Source: Bretschneidera sinensis (lineage: Eukaryota > Streptophyta > Magnoliopsida > Brassicales > Akaniaceae). From it: 64,000 nucleotides of DNA. The position numbers and the translations under genes were made by a program. The DNA is taken from assembly GCA_023935145.1 (NCBI GenBank), contig CM043699.1:58978638-59042637 (forward strand), written 5' to 3'. Numbering within the stretch: the first letter of the stretch is position 1; every line of letters begins with the position of its first letter. The notes beneath the pieces were generated by a model. The model searched no databases, had not been told where the DNA came from, and saw only the letters and a list, made by a program, of their open reading frames with translations. This document shows, piece after piece, positions 35,568-48,956 of this stretch.

Positions 35568-36435
35568 TTAGATCTTCTTGGCTAGGTTGATAGGTTGAAC
35601 TGAGGTTTGCTCAAATAATTTAGCATTTCTAGCCATCCATATAATGTACACTGTGCAAGCTAGGGCTATCCTTTTTGCTATGGATGGGGGGCCAGATCCT
35701 CTTACTTCCTTTCGGGTCCACTTGATTGCACTTTCAATTGTTGTCATTTGTCTTCTGCAACCTAGCCAAACTTTGATGGTATCCCAAGTTTCCTTACTAA
35801 TCCGGCATGAGAAGAAAAGGTGCTCCCTAAGCTCATCATGCTCTTTACATAGAGGGCAGAGTTTATCTTCTCCATCCAGCTGTAGTCTATCCTTTGTGAG
35901 AAGCGTGTTCTTGATGGCCAGCCAATGAATAAAGGAGTGCTTAGGGGGGCAGTGACCATTCCATACCAAGGAAGCCCAGCTGACCACATTTCCTTTCAGC
36001 CTGATTGAGTTGTAGACTTTCTTTATACATAGATCATTCTGGTCCTTCCATTCCATTAATTTTTCCTTGGCCTGCTGAGTAGAAGCTGACTGGCCAGTCA
36101 AGTCATTTCTGATTTCTAGAATTTTCTTCCAGATGGGGGAGTTATTCTTTCTTTCCATGATCTCCCAAATAGTTCTGTTCATTAAATAATAGTGCTTAAC
36201 CCACTGAATCCATAGAGAGCCTTTCTTCATGTGGATGTTCCATAAGACCCTGGTTAGGAGTGCCTTGTTCCATGCTTTTAAGTTTACAAGGCCTAAACCT
36301 CCTTCAGTTTTTGGTTTCCATAAATCAGCCCAGGAAACAAGAGCCTTCCTCATACCATTGCTCCTACCATTCCATAGAAATGATCTGCACATCCTAATTA
36401 TTTTCTCCAGGATGTTTCCATGGATAGGGAAGATG
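35568..36435 (-). pseudogene. LINE ORF2, C-terminal part (zf-RVT domain)
   Basis: This is the continuation of the LINE reverse transcriptase after the Athila insertion. From about 36435 downward on the minus strand it reads AQSLAIFPIHGNILEKI, FLWNGRSNGMRKALVSW and GGLGLVNLKAWNKALL. It ends with a zf-RVT-type domain, ASLVWNGHCPPKHSFIHWLA, then CPLCKEHDELREHLFFSC carrying the Cys-His set. The frame is intact from the insertion site to the stop near 35568, about 290 codons. It is followed by a short 3' untranslated region and the poly-A. The first codons of the longer open frame (36441-36500) belong to the Athila LTR, not to the LINE. Confidence 0.9.
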
Positions 36436-36440
36436 GCAAG

Positions 36441-37691
36441 TGATTGTGCCCAAAGTATAACACGGTTATTTGTAGTACAGTTTTGGGGTGTCGATTCCAT
36501 AGGGAAACAAGTTAATTACAAAAGAAGGTGTAAACTTGAACACAAACGATAAAAGATTGATTGAAAGAATCTGAATTATTGATTTTATGAAAATTGTGTG
36601 AATGATTGAATAATATAATAAAGAAATGACAAGGTTCCAGAAATCCTCCCTAGGTTCGTTGCTCTAATCCCAACTTGATTCAGTTGTTTTATTCTCGATT
36701 GCAAGTTTCACATCCCAAACAAGCAATCGGCAAATATTCAATTAAAGCGCATTTATAAACCTTAATGTGATTGCTATGAATTATTCTTTACTTTCAAGCA
36801 CACATTACCTAACTTATAAATTATCAAAAGACGACAGTATATCTAAACGACATTACCGCAGCAATGGAAAAATTTATAAAAGAGATCTACCGGACTCAAT
36901 CACACCCAAACAGATACACATAAGAAAAGCATGACTAGACTTATATGGAAAAGAAGCATGCAATCACCGGACTAATATAAAAATCTAATAATTAAATTAA
37001 AGAATAAAACATAACAATGTTTAATGAAAATAATATCCAACTACAACCAAATCAAATAAAGAAAAATAAGAACAACTACACCTATGGATTCATCCCTTCG
37101 CCTTGCTTGGAGATTAGTTAGCCATCGAGCTCATGCTTACTTGAGTTGCCTCCGGCCTCTCAACGATCATCCTCAGCTTGCCCTCCAAATTTATACTTTC
37201 AGATTCGTCCTAAAGGCCCTATGGATTCACTCTCTAATGATTTTGGATGAGCTCCGATTGATACCTAAAGCTGAAGTGGAGTGGGGTTTTTATAGGGCAA
37301 CCCCTGGAGTGCTGTGTGTTTTCTATCTAATGTGGGATTCTCCCCGAGTGCACTCGATCACAGCCTTCTTGCACTCGATCGCAGTTGCGCTGCAAAGTAC
37401 TTCTTAGTCGATGTGTGATGTGCGCTCGATCGCACTGATTGTGTGCTCGATTGCAATACAGGCAGCAGTCCATCTTGTCCTTCCAAAAGCCTGGGCTCTT
37501 AGTCTTTTAAGCAACGATCACTTCTTTTTCTCTTTTGAACTCAAAGTACCTGAGAATTATACTAAAATAAGTCAGTGGTCCAATAATATTACTTTAGAGT
37601 TATTAACACATAAAAGCACAATAAAGACCGAGATCAATCCTAAAATACTAACAATTAACCACTGTTGAGAAACATTTTATGACTCTCATCA
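36441..37691 (-). repeat. Athila-B 3' LTR (1251 bp)
   Basis: It pairs with 44911-46219, starting TGATTGTGCCC and ending ACTCTCATCA on the plus strand. It contains CTCGATCGCA-like motifs at about 37345-37465. It is 58 bases shorter than its partner, largely through fewer motif copies and flanking spacer. Confidence 0.93.
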
Positions 37692-39342
37692 CAACCCCCA
37701 ACTAGCTTATTGCTAGTCCCTAGCAATTTAAGCGAAACTAAGAGATGAATTTTATGGTGGGAATCAAAGTAAATGAAAAGCAATATTAGTGTTAACCAGG
37801 AGTAATTCACATTTTGTCTCAAAAATTGCACATAACACACGACACAAAGAATCATTAAATTTCAATAAAGTCCAAAAGTAATCCAAACATCAATCTTAAA
37901 ATCGTTATTGACTCTTAACATCCATCTTACCACAAACTATTAATCCGAACACCCGGATGATTTTATGCATAATATTCATGAATACAAGTCTTGGCCTCTA
38001 AAAACATAATAATTTGCGTGACATCAATCACAAAAACAAGCTCCATAGGCTCACTTTTCAAATCACTCTCAATTATTGTAGAAAAATCACACTACATTGG
38101 ATCAAAAGGTCTTTAATATGCTTGTAACGTTAGGCTAAGGTAAAAGTTAAGAAAGAACGGGAAGGATTCAACAAGTAGAAGAACTTAATCTCTTAGTTTT
38201 GAACACAACTCTTTAAGCACTAGATAACCTTACTTCAACACCCAACTCTTTCAACCATTTTTCGAGCATTTCTTTCAACAAATCACCATTTTTTTCTTTT
38301 CTTTCTTTCTTCTTTCTTTGCCATAATTTTTTTTTATTTTTGGCACATAATCATTCACCTTCTTTTTCTTAACTTTTTCACAACCCCCAACTTATATCCT
38401 TTAATGTACTTGGGTTGCAGTAGTGATATTTTTTCATATATTCACCCTTACTCCTTTTAAGTGCTTCTCACAACATGTGTATAAATATGTTCTTTTGAAA
38501 GAAAGGTAAGGATAAAAATATTTTTAGGCTCATAAAGGTAAATAAATGGTTTATCGAAAGAAACAAGGCTCAATTTCTTTTTCAAGAAAAGGCTCAAATA
38601 GGTGACTAGTGATAAATATAGCAATGGTAGGTTTGAAAGGCTCAAACGGTTCAAAAAAATGGCCTATATCATATCCTAAGTAGTGTGCATTCTAGGAATT
38701 TGCCTTAAGTGGTTATCAAGTAAGTTCTAGAGCTTGTTGACACCGCAAAAATATTCACAAAATAATCAAACATAAAATTTCTCTAGATGTTATAGACTAA
38801 TCATACAATCTTACCACAAACTAGAGTCTAAAACAAAATGAAGATTAATATTTAAATTAATTTCAAACCGAAACAAAATTTAACTTCTTCTACATGCTAT
38901 CTGCTATCTCAATTATGCTCATATCATTGACATGTAAATTGACTCTAAGGCTAACACAAAGCATGCTAAACAAAAACAAAGATGACACCAGACAGTTCAA
39001 TGAAAGAAAAAGAATATGTTTCCTCCACCCCCAACTGAAAAATCACATTGTCCTCAATGTTAAAGAAAAAGGTAAAGGAAACTCCCTTTGTAAGCAAAAA
39101 TGTACGGCAGCTGAAACTTTTGCACCTCAATATGAACTGCATGTTTACCTTCTGGTTGAAAGTCTGATCTACAACATAGAACAAACAAAAAGAAAGCATC
39201 TATGGTGTACCATTAAGACTTCCATCGTGTGTTAGCATACTAAAAATTAAAATTAAAATACAAATAATAAAAAATAAAAAACGAAACAAATAAACAACAC
39301 AAAAACAAATAAAAGAAAAAAAAATGTACCTATGTTGTGTGG
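37692..39342 (-). other. Athila-B untranslated region between pol and 3' LTR
   Basis: About 1.65 kb has no credible frame. On the plus strand, ACAACCCCCAACT/CACCCCCAACT occurs at 37692, about 38379 and about 39024, the complement of the PPT-like sequence; the one at 37692 adjoins the LTR and is the likely PPT. There is a T-rich tract near 38290-38345. Confidence 0.75.
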
Positions 39343-42300
39343 TTAAGGTAAGTAGATAGGATCTATAAGTGGAATGTCTTCCATTTCCGGATCTTGTCTC
39401 TCCATTAAGATCTTAAGGCGTTGACCATTGACTTTAAAGACCTGGCCATCTCTAGTATTCTCAATTTCTACCGCCCCATTTTCAAAAACGTTTTTCACCA
39501 CAAAAAGGTCGGTCCATCTCGACCGAAGTTTTCCAGGATGCTTATGGAGTCTAGAGTCGTACAAGAACACCTGATCATTAGGTTTAAACATTTTTCTCAA
39601 AATATTTTTATCATGGAATACTTTCATCTTAGCCTTATAGATTCTAGAGTTCTCATAAGCATCATTCCTTAACTCCTCTAACTCGATCAACTGATATTTC
39701 CGAAGTTTACCATCTTCTCCTATGTCAAAATTAAAATATTTAATTGCCCAATACGCTCGATGCTCGAGCTCTACAGGTAAGTGGCAAGACTTTCCAAAAA
39801 CAAGCTGATAAGGTGACATACCTAAGGAAGTTTTAAAAACTGTACAGTAAGCCCAAAGTGCATCAACTAGTCTCAGGGACCAATCCTTGCGATCCGGGTT
39901 AACCATTTTTTCTAAAATTTGTTTAATCTCCTTATTAGCGAGCTCTACTTGTCCACTAGTATGAGGATGATAAGCGATATAAATTTTATGTAACACCCAT
40001 ATTTTCGCATCAAAGCTTCAAAAGAACGGTTGTAAAAATGTGTACCTTGATCACTAATTATAGCACGTGGTGTACAAAATCGAGAAAACACATTTTCTTT
40101 AAGAAATTTAATTATCGTTCTATTATCATTGCTTCGGCAAGCTGTTGCCTCTACCCACTTAGATACATAATCTATTGCCACAATGATATATAGGTATCCA
40201 AAGGAAGGAGGAAAGGGTCCCATAAAATCGATGCCCCAACAATCAAAGATTTCGATTACTAAAATGGGGTTTAAGGGCATCATATTTCGACGAGACACAC
40301 CTCCTAACTTTTGACACCTTTCACATAAGCGACAATAGGTGTTTGCATCATTAAATAAGGTAGGCCAATAAAATCCACACTACAAAATTTTTGCAGCGGT
40401 TTTTTTCATTGAAAAGTGGCCTTCATAAGCTAGGGAATGACAAAATTCTAAGACACATGCAATCTCTTCATTAGGGATGCAACGCCTTAGAATTTGGTCC
40501 GGGCAGTACTTGAAAAGATAGGGGTCATCCCAATAAAAATTACATACCTCATATACAAATTTTCTCTTATCTTGAGCGCTCCAATCCACTGGTATCTCAC
40601 ATGTAACCAAATAATTCACAATGTGAGCAAACCATGGTAAGGAAGTAACAGAAAGTAAATACTCATCGGGAAAGTCATCTTTGATCGGCATGTCATCAGA
40701 TGTGTCTTCAAATGTAAGCCTTGAAAGATGGTCAACCACTACATTCGCTACTCCTTTCTTGTCTTTGATGGTGATGTCGAATTCTTGTAGGAGTAGGATC
40801 CATCGTATTAAGCGCGCCTTAACATCCTTCTTTGTAAGAAGGTATTTGAGAGCAGCATAATCTGTAAAAATAAGGATAGGAGAACCAATTAAGTATGCAC
40901 AAAATTTATCTAAAGCAAATACTACAGCTAGTAATTCTTTTTCAGTTGTGGAGTAATTCATCTGAGCATTATTCAAAGTCTTACTAGCATAGTAAATTAC
41001 AAAAGGTTTTCCCTCTCTTGGTTGTCCAAGAACAGCACCTACAGCGTAGTCACTAGCATCACACATGATTTCAAATGGTAAATTCCAATCAGGTGACTGC
41101 ATTATAGGTGCTGAAGTAAGCTTGCTAATCAGTGTTTTAAAGGCCTCTTGACAAGCTGGAGTCCACTCAAATGGGGTATCTTTAATTAGGAGGGCACATA
41201 ATGGTCTAGATATGTTGGAAAAATTTTGTATGAACCTCCTATAAAAGCCAGCATGACCAAGGAAAGATCTCACATCCTTTATTGTCTTAGGTGTAGGCAA
41301 TTTAGAGATTAATTAAATCTTAGATTGATCAACCTCTATTCCTTTAGAAGAGACAATATACCCTAAGACAATACCGGATGGGACCATGAAATGACATTTT
41401 TCCCAGTTTAAAACCAATTCTTTTTCCTCACATCGAATTAATACTCTTTCCAAATTCATTAAGCATATATCAAATGAAGATCCAAAAACAGTTAGGTCAT
41501 CCATAAAAACCTCTATGCAATTTTCAACCATGTCACTAAAAACACTCATCATGCAACGTTGAAAAGTGGCAGGGGCATTACATAATCTAAATGGCATTCT
41601 ACGAAAAGAATAAGTGCTAAAGGGACAAGTAAAAGTGGTTTTATCCTGGTCTTCTAATGTAATTTCTATCTGATAATAGCCAGAATAACCATCTAAGAAA
41701 CAGTGAAAAGGATGACCAGCTACACGCTTAAGAATTTGATCAATAAAAGGGAGTGGGAAATGGTCTTTCCGGGTGGCAGCATTTAATTTTCTGTAATCAA
41801 TGCACATACGCCACCCGATCACAAGTTTGGTAGGGACTAACTCTCCTAGGTCATTCATTACCACAGTGACTTTGGACTTTTTGGGAACGACTTGTGTAGG
41901 ACTTACCCATTTACTATCAGCTATGGGATATATAATACCCACATCTAATAGTTTCAGCACTTCATTTTTCACTACTTCTTTCATAGTGGGGTTAAGTCTA
42001 CGTTGAGGGTCTCTACGAAGACTGGTTCCTTCATCCAAATTTATTTTATGGGAGTAGATCAGGGGACTAATTCCCTTCAAATCAGCCATGCTCCATCCTA
42101 AGATCAATTTATGTGCAATTAAAGTCTGAATTAATTTCTCACATTGGGTCTCAGATAATTCAAAAGAAATAATAACATGAAAGGTATCACCTGGACCGAG
42201 AAAGGCATGTTTTAAACCCTTAGGTAGTGGCTTCAATTTGACTTTAGGTGCTTCCACACTTGGGGGGATTTGTTTTTCGCTTCTATCAGGCAACTCTTCG

Positions 42301-44696
42301 AACCTCTGGTGCCACGCTCGAATGCCATAATCCTGAGATTTGTCAAAAACAGCACAAGTATCAATTATATCAGTTTTATCATCAAATAAATCAATCTCAG
42401 AATTAACAAGAAAACTCTTAAAAGGATCAAAATCATGAGCCATGGAAACTCCCTCATCGATGAGTGACTCGATCATGTATAGCTGGTGGTTTTCGTCCTC
42501 ATCTTCAGGTTGTTTTGCAACATTGAAAATGTTCACTTCTAAGGTCATGTTTCCAAAAGACAGCTTCATGAGTCCATTCCTGCAATTAATAAGAGCCTTT
42601 GCAGTAACAAGGAAAGGTCTACTCAAAATTAAAGGAATTCTAGAGTTAGTGTCAACCGCAGAAGTAGTATCAAGGATTAAGAAATCAACTGGATAGTAAA
42701 ATTTATCAATCTGAATTAACACATCCTCTACCACACCCCGGGGTACTTTGATTGAACGGTCAGCCAGTTGTAGCACCACGCCGGTTGGTTTGATTTCTCC
42801 TAAATCTAGCTATAAATAAATGGAAAATGACATCAGGTTTACACTAGCTCCTAAATCTAGCAAGGCTTGTCCAACCTCATGATTTCCAATGCTACAAGCA
42901 ATGGTAGGACAGCTTGGATCCTTGTATTTTGGGAGAATTCTTTCCTCAATTAAATCACTAATTTGCTCAGTTAGAAATGCAGTTTTCTTGACATGGTGTT
43001 TCCTCTTAATTGTGCATAAATCTTTGAGAACTTTTGCATAAGTAGGAACTTGTTTAATCACATGCAACAGAGGAAGATTGAGTTTCACTTGCCTCAAGTT
43101 CTCTAGGATTTTGTTATTTAAGTCCAGATTTTTCTTGTTTGACTTTAAGGCTTGAGGAAATGGTGCCTTAACACGATTTTTGGTCACTTCAGGGTCTTTG
43201 GACAGCTCGGTATTACTACTAGTTTGATCTTTTTCCATATCCTCGGATTCATTCATTGGTGAGATGTGCAGTGACTTACCACTTTGGGTCACTATGGCAT
43301 TTACATTCTTCAAATTTTCTTGTGCCACATGTTGACCGCGAGGTGTGGACTGAGCTTGGGAAGGGAACTTACCTCGCTCAGTCACACTTAAGGAGCCCAT
43401 TAATTTGGACACTTGGCTCTTAATTTCTTTATGCTCTTCAACCACCTACGTAATTAATGCCTCAACCCTCTGGTTTGTCTTACCTTGTGCCTCTATAAAA
43501 GCCTGTAAGGTGTCTTCTAAGGAGTTCCTAGAGGATGAGGGTGTATGATAAGGTGCAGGGGATGATCTAAGGGGCTGTGCATGCTGCTGACTTTCAGATT
43601 TCCAGTTGAAGTTGGGGTGATTCCGCCACCCTGGATTATAAGTGCTAGAGAAAAGTGCAAGAAGCTTCTTGTACATGCCTAAGGCATTACATTGTTTCTC
43701 ATACAGCCCTCTTATATTAGCAAATGTGGGGCATTCTTGGAGGAGATGATCTACCCCGCCACACACAAAACACGGCTCTAAAGACTCGACATGATTAGCC
43801 GCATGTATTTGCTTTGAGCCCTTAGTTTTCAATGCTTCTAACTCCCTAGTGAGCAGTTCGACCTTAGCTTTCAGATTGTCTTCTTCCCTAAGATGGTATA
43901 TCCCTCCACCACTGGGGTTTCCTATAGGTCGTGACCTACTTGTGCTTTCAGTAGCACTAGGTCTAGTCCATGTATGAGCTTTCTCAGCAAGCTCATTGAG
44001 GTATTTAAGAGCCTCATCGGGGTCTTTTTGTAGAAATTCCTCATTGCACATCATCTCTACAAATTGGCGTTCTCTATAGGTAAGACCCTCATAGAAGTAG
44101 CTCACTAAACGCCAATTTTCATACCCATGGTGTGGACACATACTTAACAGCTTTTTAAATTTCTCCCAAGACTGATACAAAGTCTCGTTTTCCTTTTGTG
44201 CAAAGGTGGAGATTTGTCTTTTCAACGCATTAGTCTTGTGCTAAGGGAAGTATTTGTTAAAGAAGGCCATAGTCATCTCAGTCCACGATCCAATAGATCA
44301 TGGTCTCAGTGAGTATAGCCAACTCTTAGCTCTATCCTTCAAAGTGAAAGGAAAGAACTTAAGCCGCACAATGTCAGCAGTTGCACCTTGACTATGGAAA
44401 GTTGCAACTACTTCCTCAAACTCTCTGATGTGCACATATGGGTTCTCATTTTCCACGCCATAAAATGTAGGAAGTAACTGTATCATCCCTGTTTTAAGGT
44501 CTAATTGGGGAATGTTAGCTGGAAACATGATACAAGATGGTGTGGTTGTACGTGTAGGGTAGAGGTAATCATGAAGGGTCCTAGTAGGTTGATCTTTGTG
44601 TTCACTCATTTCCTCAGGACTAGATGGATTATCAAATAAAGGGTTTAAAAAGTTCAATCCTGACTCTAGCACAGACCTACAAGCAAATCTGCCCAA
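39343..44696 (-). pseudogene. Athila-B gag-pol pseudogene
   Basis: Minus-strand pieces from 44696 down. Gag N-terminus has LHDYLYPTRTTTPSC, then QLLPTFYGVENENPY. Capsid is at 44225-43446, with zinc knuckle CFVCGGVDHLLQEC near 43770. Protease core [12 protein letters not shown] is near 42840. RT has MCIDYRKLN near 41800 and catalytic FMDD near 41505. RNase H begins [10 protein letters not shown] near 41060. Integrase has DFMGPFPPS near 40225, AIISDQGTHF near 40045 and [11 protein letters not shown] near 39950. Stops or frameshifts near 44297, 43446, 42810, 41312, 40380 and 39990 inactivate it. Otherwise collinear with the Athila-A polyprotein at 11652-16934, so these defects are few and the copy is moderately young. 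Confidence 0.92.
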
Positions 44697-44887
44697 ATGG
44701 TCTCTATATCTGAGCAGGCAAGTTCACAAAAATCCTAAAAAGAAAGAATAAAATAAAATAAATTAATGTAGCAAGTTAAAAGAAGGAACAAAGTTACCTC
44801 CTTTACAACTGCTGAAAAGAAAAACTATTTACAGTTCTTCTACCGTCATATCAAAAGTTGACAATCTTTTTTGTACTTAAGCGCGTT

Positions 44888-44905
44888 TCCCCGACAACGG
44901 TGCCA
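44888..44905 (-). other. Athila-B primer-binding site, tRNA-Asp type
   Basis: The minus strand reads TGGCACCGTTGTCGGGGA next to the 5' LTR end at 44911. It differs by two bases from the Athila-A site. Confidence 0.85.
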
Positions 44906-44910
44906 AAATT

Positions 44911-46219
44911 TGATTACGCCCAAAGTATAACGTGGTTATTTGGAGTACAGCTTTGGGGTGTCGATTCCACAGGGAAACAAGTTAATTACAAAATAAGGTG
45001 TAAACTTGAACACAAACGATAAAAGATTGATTGAAAGAATCTGAATTGTTGATTTTATGAAAATTGTGTGAATGATTAAATAATATAATAAAAAAACTAC
45101 AAGGTTCCAGAAATCCTCCCTAAGTTCGTTGCTCTAATCCTAACTTGATTCAGTTGTTTTATTCTCGATTACAAGTTTCACATCCCAAATAGGCAATCGA
45201 CAAATATTCAATTAAAGTGCATTTATAAACCCTAATGTGATTGCTACGAATTATTCTTTACTTTCAAGCACACATGACCTAATTTATAAATTATCAAAAG
45301 ACGACGGTATATCTAAACGACAATACTGCAGCAATGGACAAATCTATAAAAGAGATCTACCGGACTCAATCATACCCAAACAGATACACATAAGAAAAGC
45401 ATGACTAGACTTATATAGAAAAGAAGCATGCAATCACCAGACTAATATAAAAATCTAATAATTAAATTAAAGAATAAAACATAACAATGTTTAATGAAAA
45501 TAATATCCGACTACAACAGAATCAAATAAAGGAAAATAAGAACAACTACACCTAGGGATTCATCCCTTCGCCTTGCTTGGAGATTAGCTCGCTATCGATC
45601 TCATGCTTACTTGAGTTGCCTCCAGCCTCTCAACGATAATCCTTAGCTTGCCCTCCAAATTTATGCTTTCAGATTCGTCCTAAAGGCCCTTTGGATTGCT
45701 CCTAAAGGTCCTCTGGATTCACTCTCTGATGATTTCAGATGAGCTTCGATTGATACCTAAAGCTAAAATGGAGGGGGGTTTTTATAGGGCAACCCTTGGA
45801 GTGCTGTGTGTTTTCTATCTGATGTGGGATTCTGCCCGAGTGCACTCGATTGTAGCCTTCTTGCGCTCAATTGCATGTGCGCTCGATCGTAGCCTTCTTG
45901 TGCTCGATCGCAGTTGCGCTGCAAAGTACTTCTTGGTCGATGTGGGATGTGCGCTCGATCGCACTGATTGTGCACTTGATCGCAATACAGGCAACATTCC
46001 ATCTTGTCCTTCTAGAAGCCTAGGCTCTTAGTCTTTTAAGCAACGATCACTTCTTTTTCTCTTTTAAACTCAAAGTACCTGAGAATTATACTGAAATAAG
46101 TCAGTGGTCTAATAATATTACTTTAGAGTTATTAACACATAAAAGCACAATAAAGACCAAGATCAATCCTAAATGCTAATAATTAACCATTATTGAAAAG
46201 CATTTTATAACTCTCATTA
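44911..46219 (-). repeat. Athila-B 5' LTR (1309 bp)
   Basis: It starts TGATTACGCCC and ends ACTCTCATTA on the plus strand, next to GCAAG. It contains CTCGATCGCA-type motifs at about 45838-45985. On the minus strand a TATA-like CCTATAAAAA lies at about 45779-45788, just past the motif cluster, as in Athila-A. Confidence 0.93.
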
Positions 46220-46224
46220 GCAAG

Positions 46225-48649
46225 CCAAAAACATTCCACCCCTTGAAGCACTGATTTGATCAGTTCTGTTCTGCCAGTATAGGACAAAGAAGAACCAGCC
46301 CAGACATTTATGTAACCAGATATTTTTTCAATAAGAGGGGAGTAGTGAGCATCATTTAATCTTGCTAAAGCCAGAGGAACACCCAAGTATTTGAAAGGGA
46401 GGCTACCATCCTCCATTCCAGTAATCCTTCTGATTTCCATTAATTCAGCAGCCTGGACTTCAGCATGAAATATATTTGATTTGGACAAGCTTGCTTGCAG
46501 CCCAGAGCACTCACTGAATTGGTTGACACATTCCATTAGCTGCCCAACAGACCAAGCATCCGCTCTAGTAAAGAGAATGATGTCATCAGCAAAAGCCAAG
46601 TGAGTGATCTTGAGTTTGTCACACTTAGGGTGATATCTGAACCCATCCTCTTCATTCAATCTCCCAAGAAGTCTGGACAAGTACTCCACAATCATGACAA
46701 ACAAATATGGGGAGAGGGGGTCTCCTTTTCTGAAGCCCCTTTTACCAACAAAGAAACCATGCAAACTCCCATTAATGGATAGAGAGAAGGATGTTGAAGT
46801 TACACATTCCATGATCCATTTTCTGAATTTTTCAAGAAACCCAAGACCAGCAATTAAACTATTCAAAAACTCCCACTCAACAGTGTCATAAGCTTTTCTA
46901 ATGTCTATCTTGATCATACGCCTTGGTGTGATCCTTTTTCTGCAGTATTTCCTGAGCAACTCCTGGACCAGGTGGATGTTTTCAGCCATGCTTCTAGATT
47001 TGATGAAAGCAGTCTGGGCTGGATTGACAATGCAGTCCAGGCAAGGGGCTAATCTGGAGGCAAGAATCTTAGAGATGATCTTATAGATCACATTACAACA
47101 GGCTATAGGTATGAAATCCTCCACTTTAGAAGCTTGTTTGCATTTAGGGATCAAAGCAAGGGAGGTATGGTTTAACTGTTTAAGTAACCTCCCATTCTGG
47201 AAAAATTCCTGCACAGCCTCAATGATATCTTGGTTGATTACATCCCATGCTTTCTTAAAAAATCTGGAAGAATAGCCATCTGGACCAGTGGATTTATCCT
47301 CCCCTATACTCCAAAGGGTTTCCTTAATCTCTTCCACTATAACTTCCTTAATCAGTAGATCAGCTTGGCTCTCTTGGATTAAAGGACCTTCTTTAATGAC
47401 TTCTAGGTCAAGAGGCTTGCAACTAGAAGAAGATTCTAGAAGGTCCTTATAGAACTTTAGGAATTCCTTTACCACTTCAGCTTCAGAGGCAGTCTGTGAC
47501 CCATTTGAGGAGACAACTGCAGCTATATGGTTTTTACTAGTCTTCCTTCTTAACAAGGCATGGAAAAATTTGAACCCCTATCACTGTTAAGAAGGTATCT
47601 GTATTTGGCTTGCTGTGATAGGAAGCTCCTCTCAGCTTCAGCTAGCTGAAAGGCTTCAGCTTCTGAGTAGCCACCATAGTTTGAAGCTCTAAATCAAAAG
47701 GATTATCATGGAGCTCTCTTTGGAGACTAATCAGCTTTTGTGAAGCCTCTAGAGCTCTCTCTGAAATATAGCTGAAGTGTTTCTCATTGAGCAGTTTAAA
47801 GTGGGGTTTAAGAGCTTTCAGGTTTCTACACAGTTTAAACAGTTTAGTACATCCCAAGGTTTTTCCCCAGTGAGATCTTACAGTATCAAGAAACTTATCA
47901 TTGGTTATTCATATATTAAAGAACTTAAAGGATCTTCTGCCTCCACTAACTTCGTCCAGCAAGTTTACAAGGCATAGAGAGTGATCAGAAAGGCATCCAG
48001 CAGGAAGGAATGTAGCCTGGGCTCTAAGCCCCTTATAGTACCATACATTATTCACCATTACTCTATCCAATTTACTCCAAATTTTGTTATTTGACCAAGT
48101 AAACAAGCACCCAGTAACATTGACATCTGTTAAACCAATTTCTCTACAACAAAATGAAGGGTCCTTTAACTCATAATCTATAACAGACAACCCATTAGCT
48201 TTCTTATCAGTAGCAAAAACATTATTGAAATCCCCCAGAACAAGCCAAGGGGCTGGGTTGTCATAGCTAAAGTTACAAAGATTATCCCACAGGGGTCTTC
48301 TAGCAACAATGGAATTAAAACCATATACAAAGCTTACTACAAATTTACAAGAGGAAATTAAACGTAAAACATTACAATGAATAACTTGGGGGCAGGCTTC
48401 AATTATAGAGATATTGACCTTAGAAGGGTCCCATAGCTCTAAAATTCTGCCAGTAGGATGAGCTGAAAAATTATTAATCTGTCTCCAAAGGTTGAACTTG
48501 TTGCCCATGATTCTGAGCAGCTTATCTTCATCAAGCTTAGACTCCAAAATTCCCATCACATCAATCCTATTGCTTTTCATGAGGTGCAACACCCCATCGT
48601 GCTTCAGGGGTTTGTGGAAACCCCTGATGTTCCAGCAAGCTACAATCAT
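46225..48649 (-). pseudogene. LINE ORF2, endonuclease and reverse transcriptase part
   Basis: ORF2 would nick target DNA and reverse-transcribe LINE RNA. The start is ATG at 48647-48649 (MIVACWNIRGF). The apurinic-type endonuclease shows ILESKLDE, LVLGDFNNV, SKLDRVMV and SDHSLCLV. A TGA at 47909-47911 replaces an expected Trp, and the frame continues to about 47642. Frameshifts follow near 47655 and 47570. The RT is open from 47556, with DKSTGPDGYSSRFFKK, KIDIRKAYDTVEWEF, GDPLSPYLFV and catalytic FADD near 46590. It ends at VECFWLA, where Athila-B enters, and resumes at 36435. Confidence 0.9.
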
Positions 48650-48956
48650 TGAGGGTTCTGGGAGGCTTTCCCTCCCTTCCCAACTGTATGAGGATCTTTC
48701 AAGCCTATTTTTCCTTTCTTCTTCTTCTTTGCTGTAGGAATGCTGCTCCCCTGCACATCTATCTCTTTGGGCATTACACAAGTGTCAGGGGGCTCAGTAG
48801 GATGGATGGGCTTTTTAGTAGGTTCCAAAAGAACTGGGGCTGATATATGCCCATGGTCTCCATCCACCCTTGTTTCTTTGCTGCTGGAACCCTCCCTTTC
48901 TAGTAGAGTCACTACTTGGTCAGCACCTCTAGATTCTTGAGTTGTCTTTCCTATAG

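Larger units (their letters stand above)
36441..46219 (-). mobile_element. Second Athila-type Ty3/gypsy element (Athila-B, 9.78 kb)
   Basis: Minus-strand element with both LTRs (plus-strand ends TGATTGTGCCC/TGATTACGCCC and CTCATCA/CTCATTA). It has a perfect GCAAG duplication at 36436-36440 and 46220-46224, a tRNA-Asp-type PBS and Athila gag-pol with an FMDD RT. It interrupts LINE ORF2. It is a different family from Athila-A: the LTRs are unlike apart from CGATCG motifs. Confidence 0.95.

Noticed and set aside
45763..46031. Plus and minus frames in the Athila-B 5' LTR, with twins near 37084-37668
   Set aside because: Same cause: motif arrays and U3 sequence of an LTR give chance open frames.
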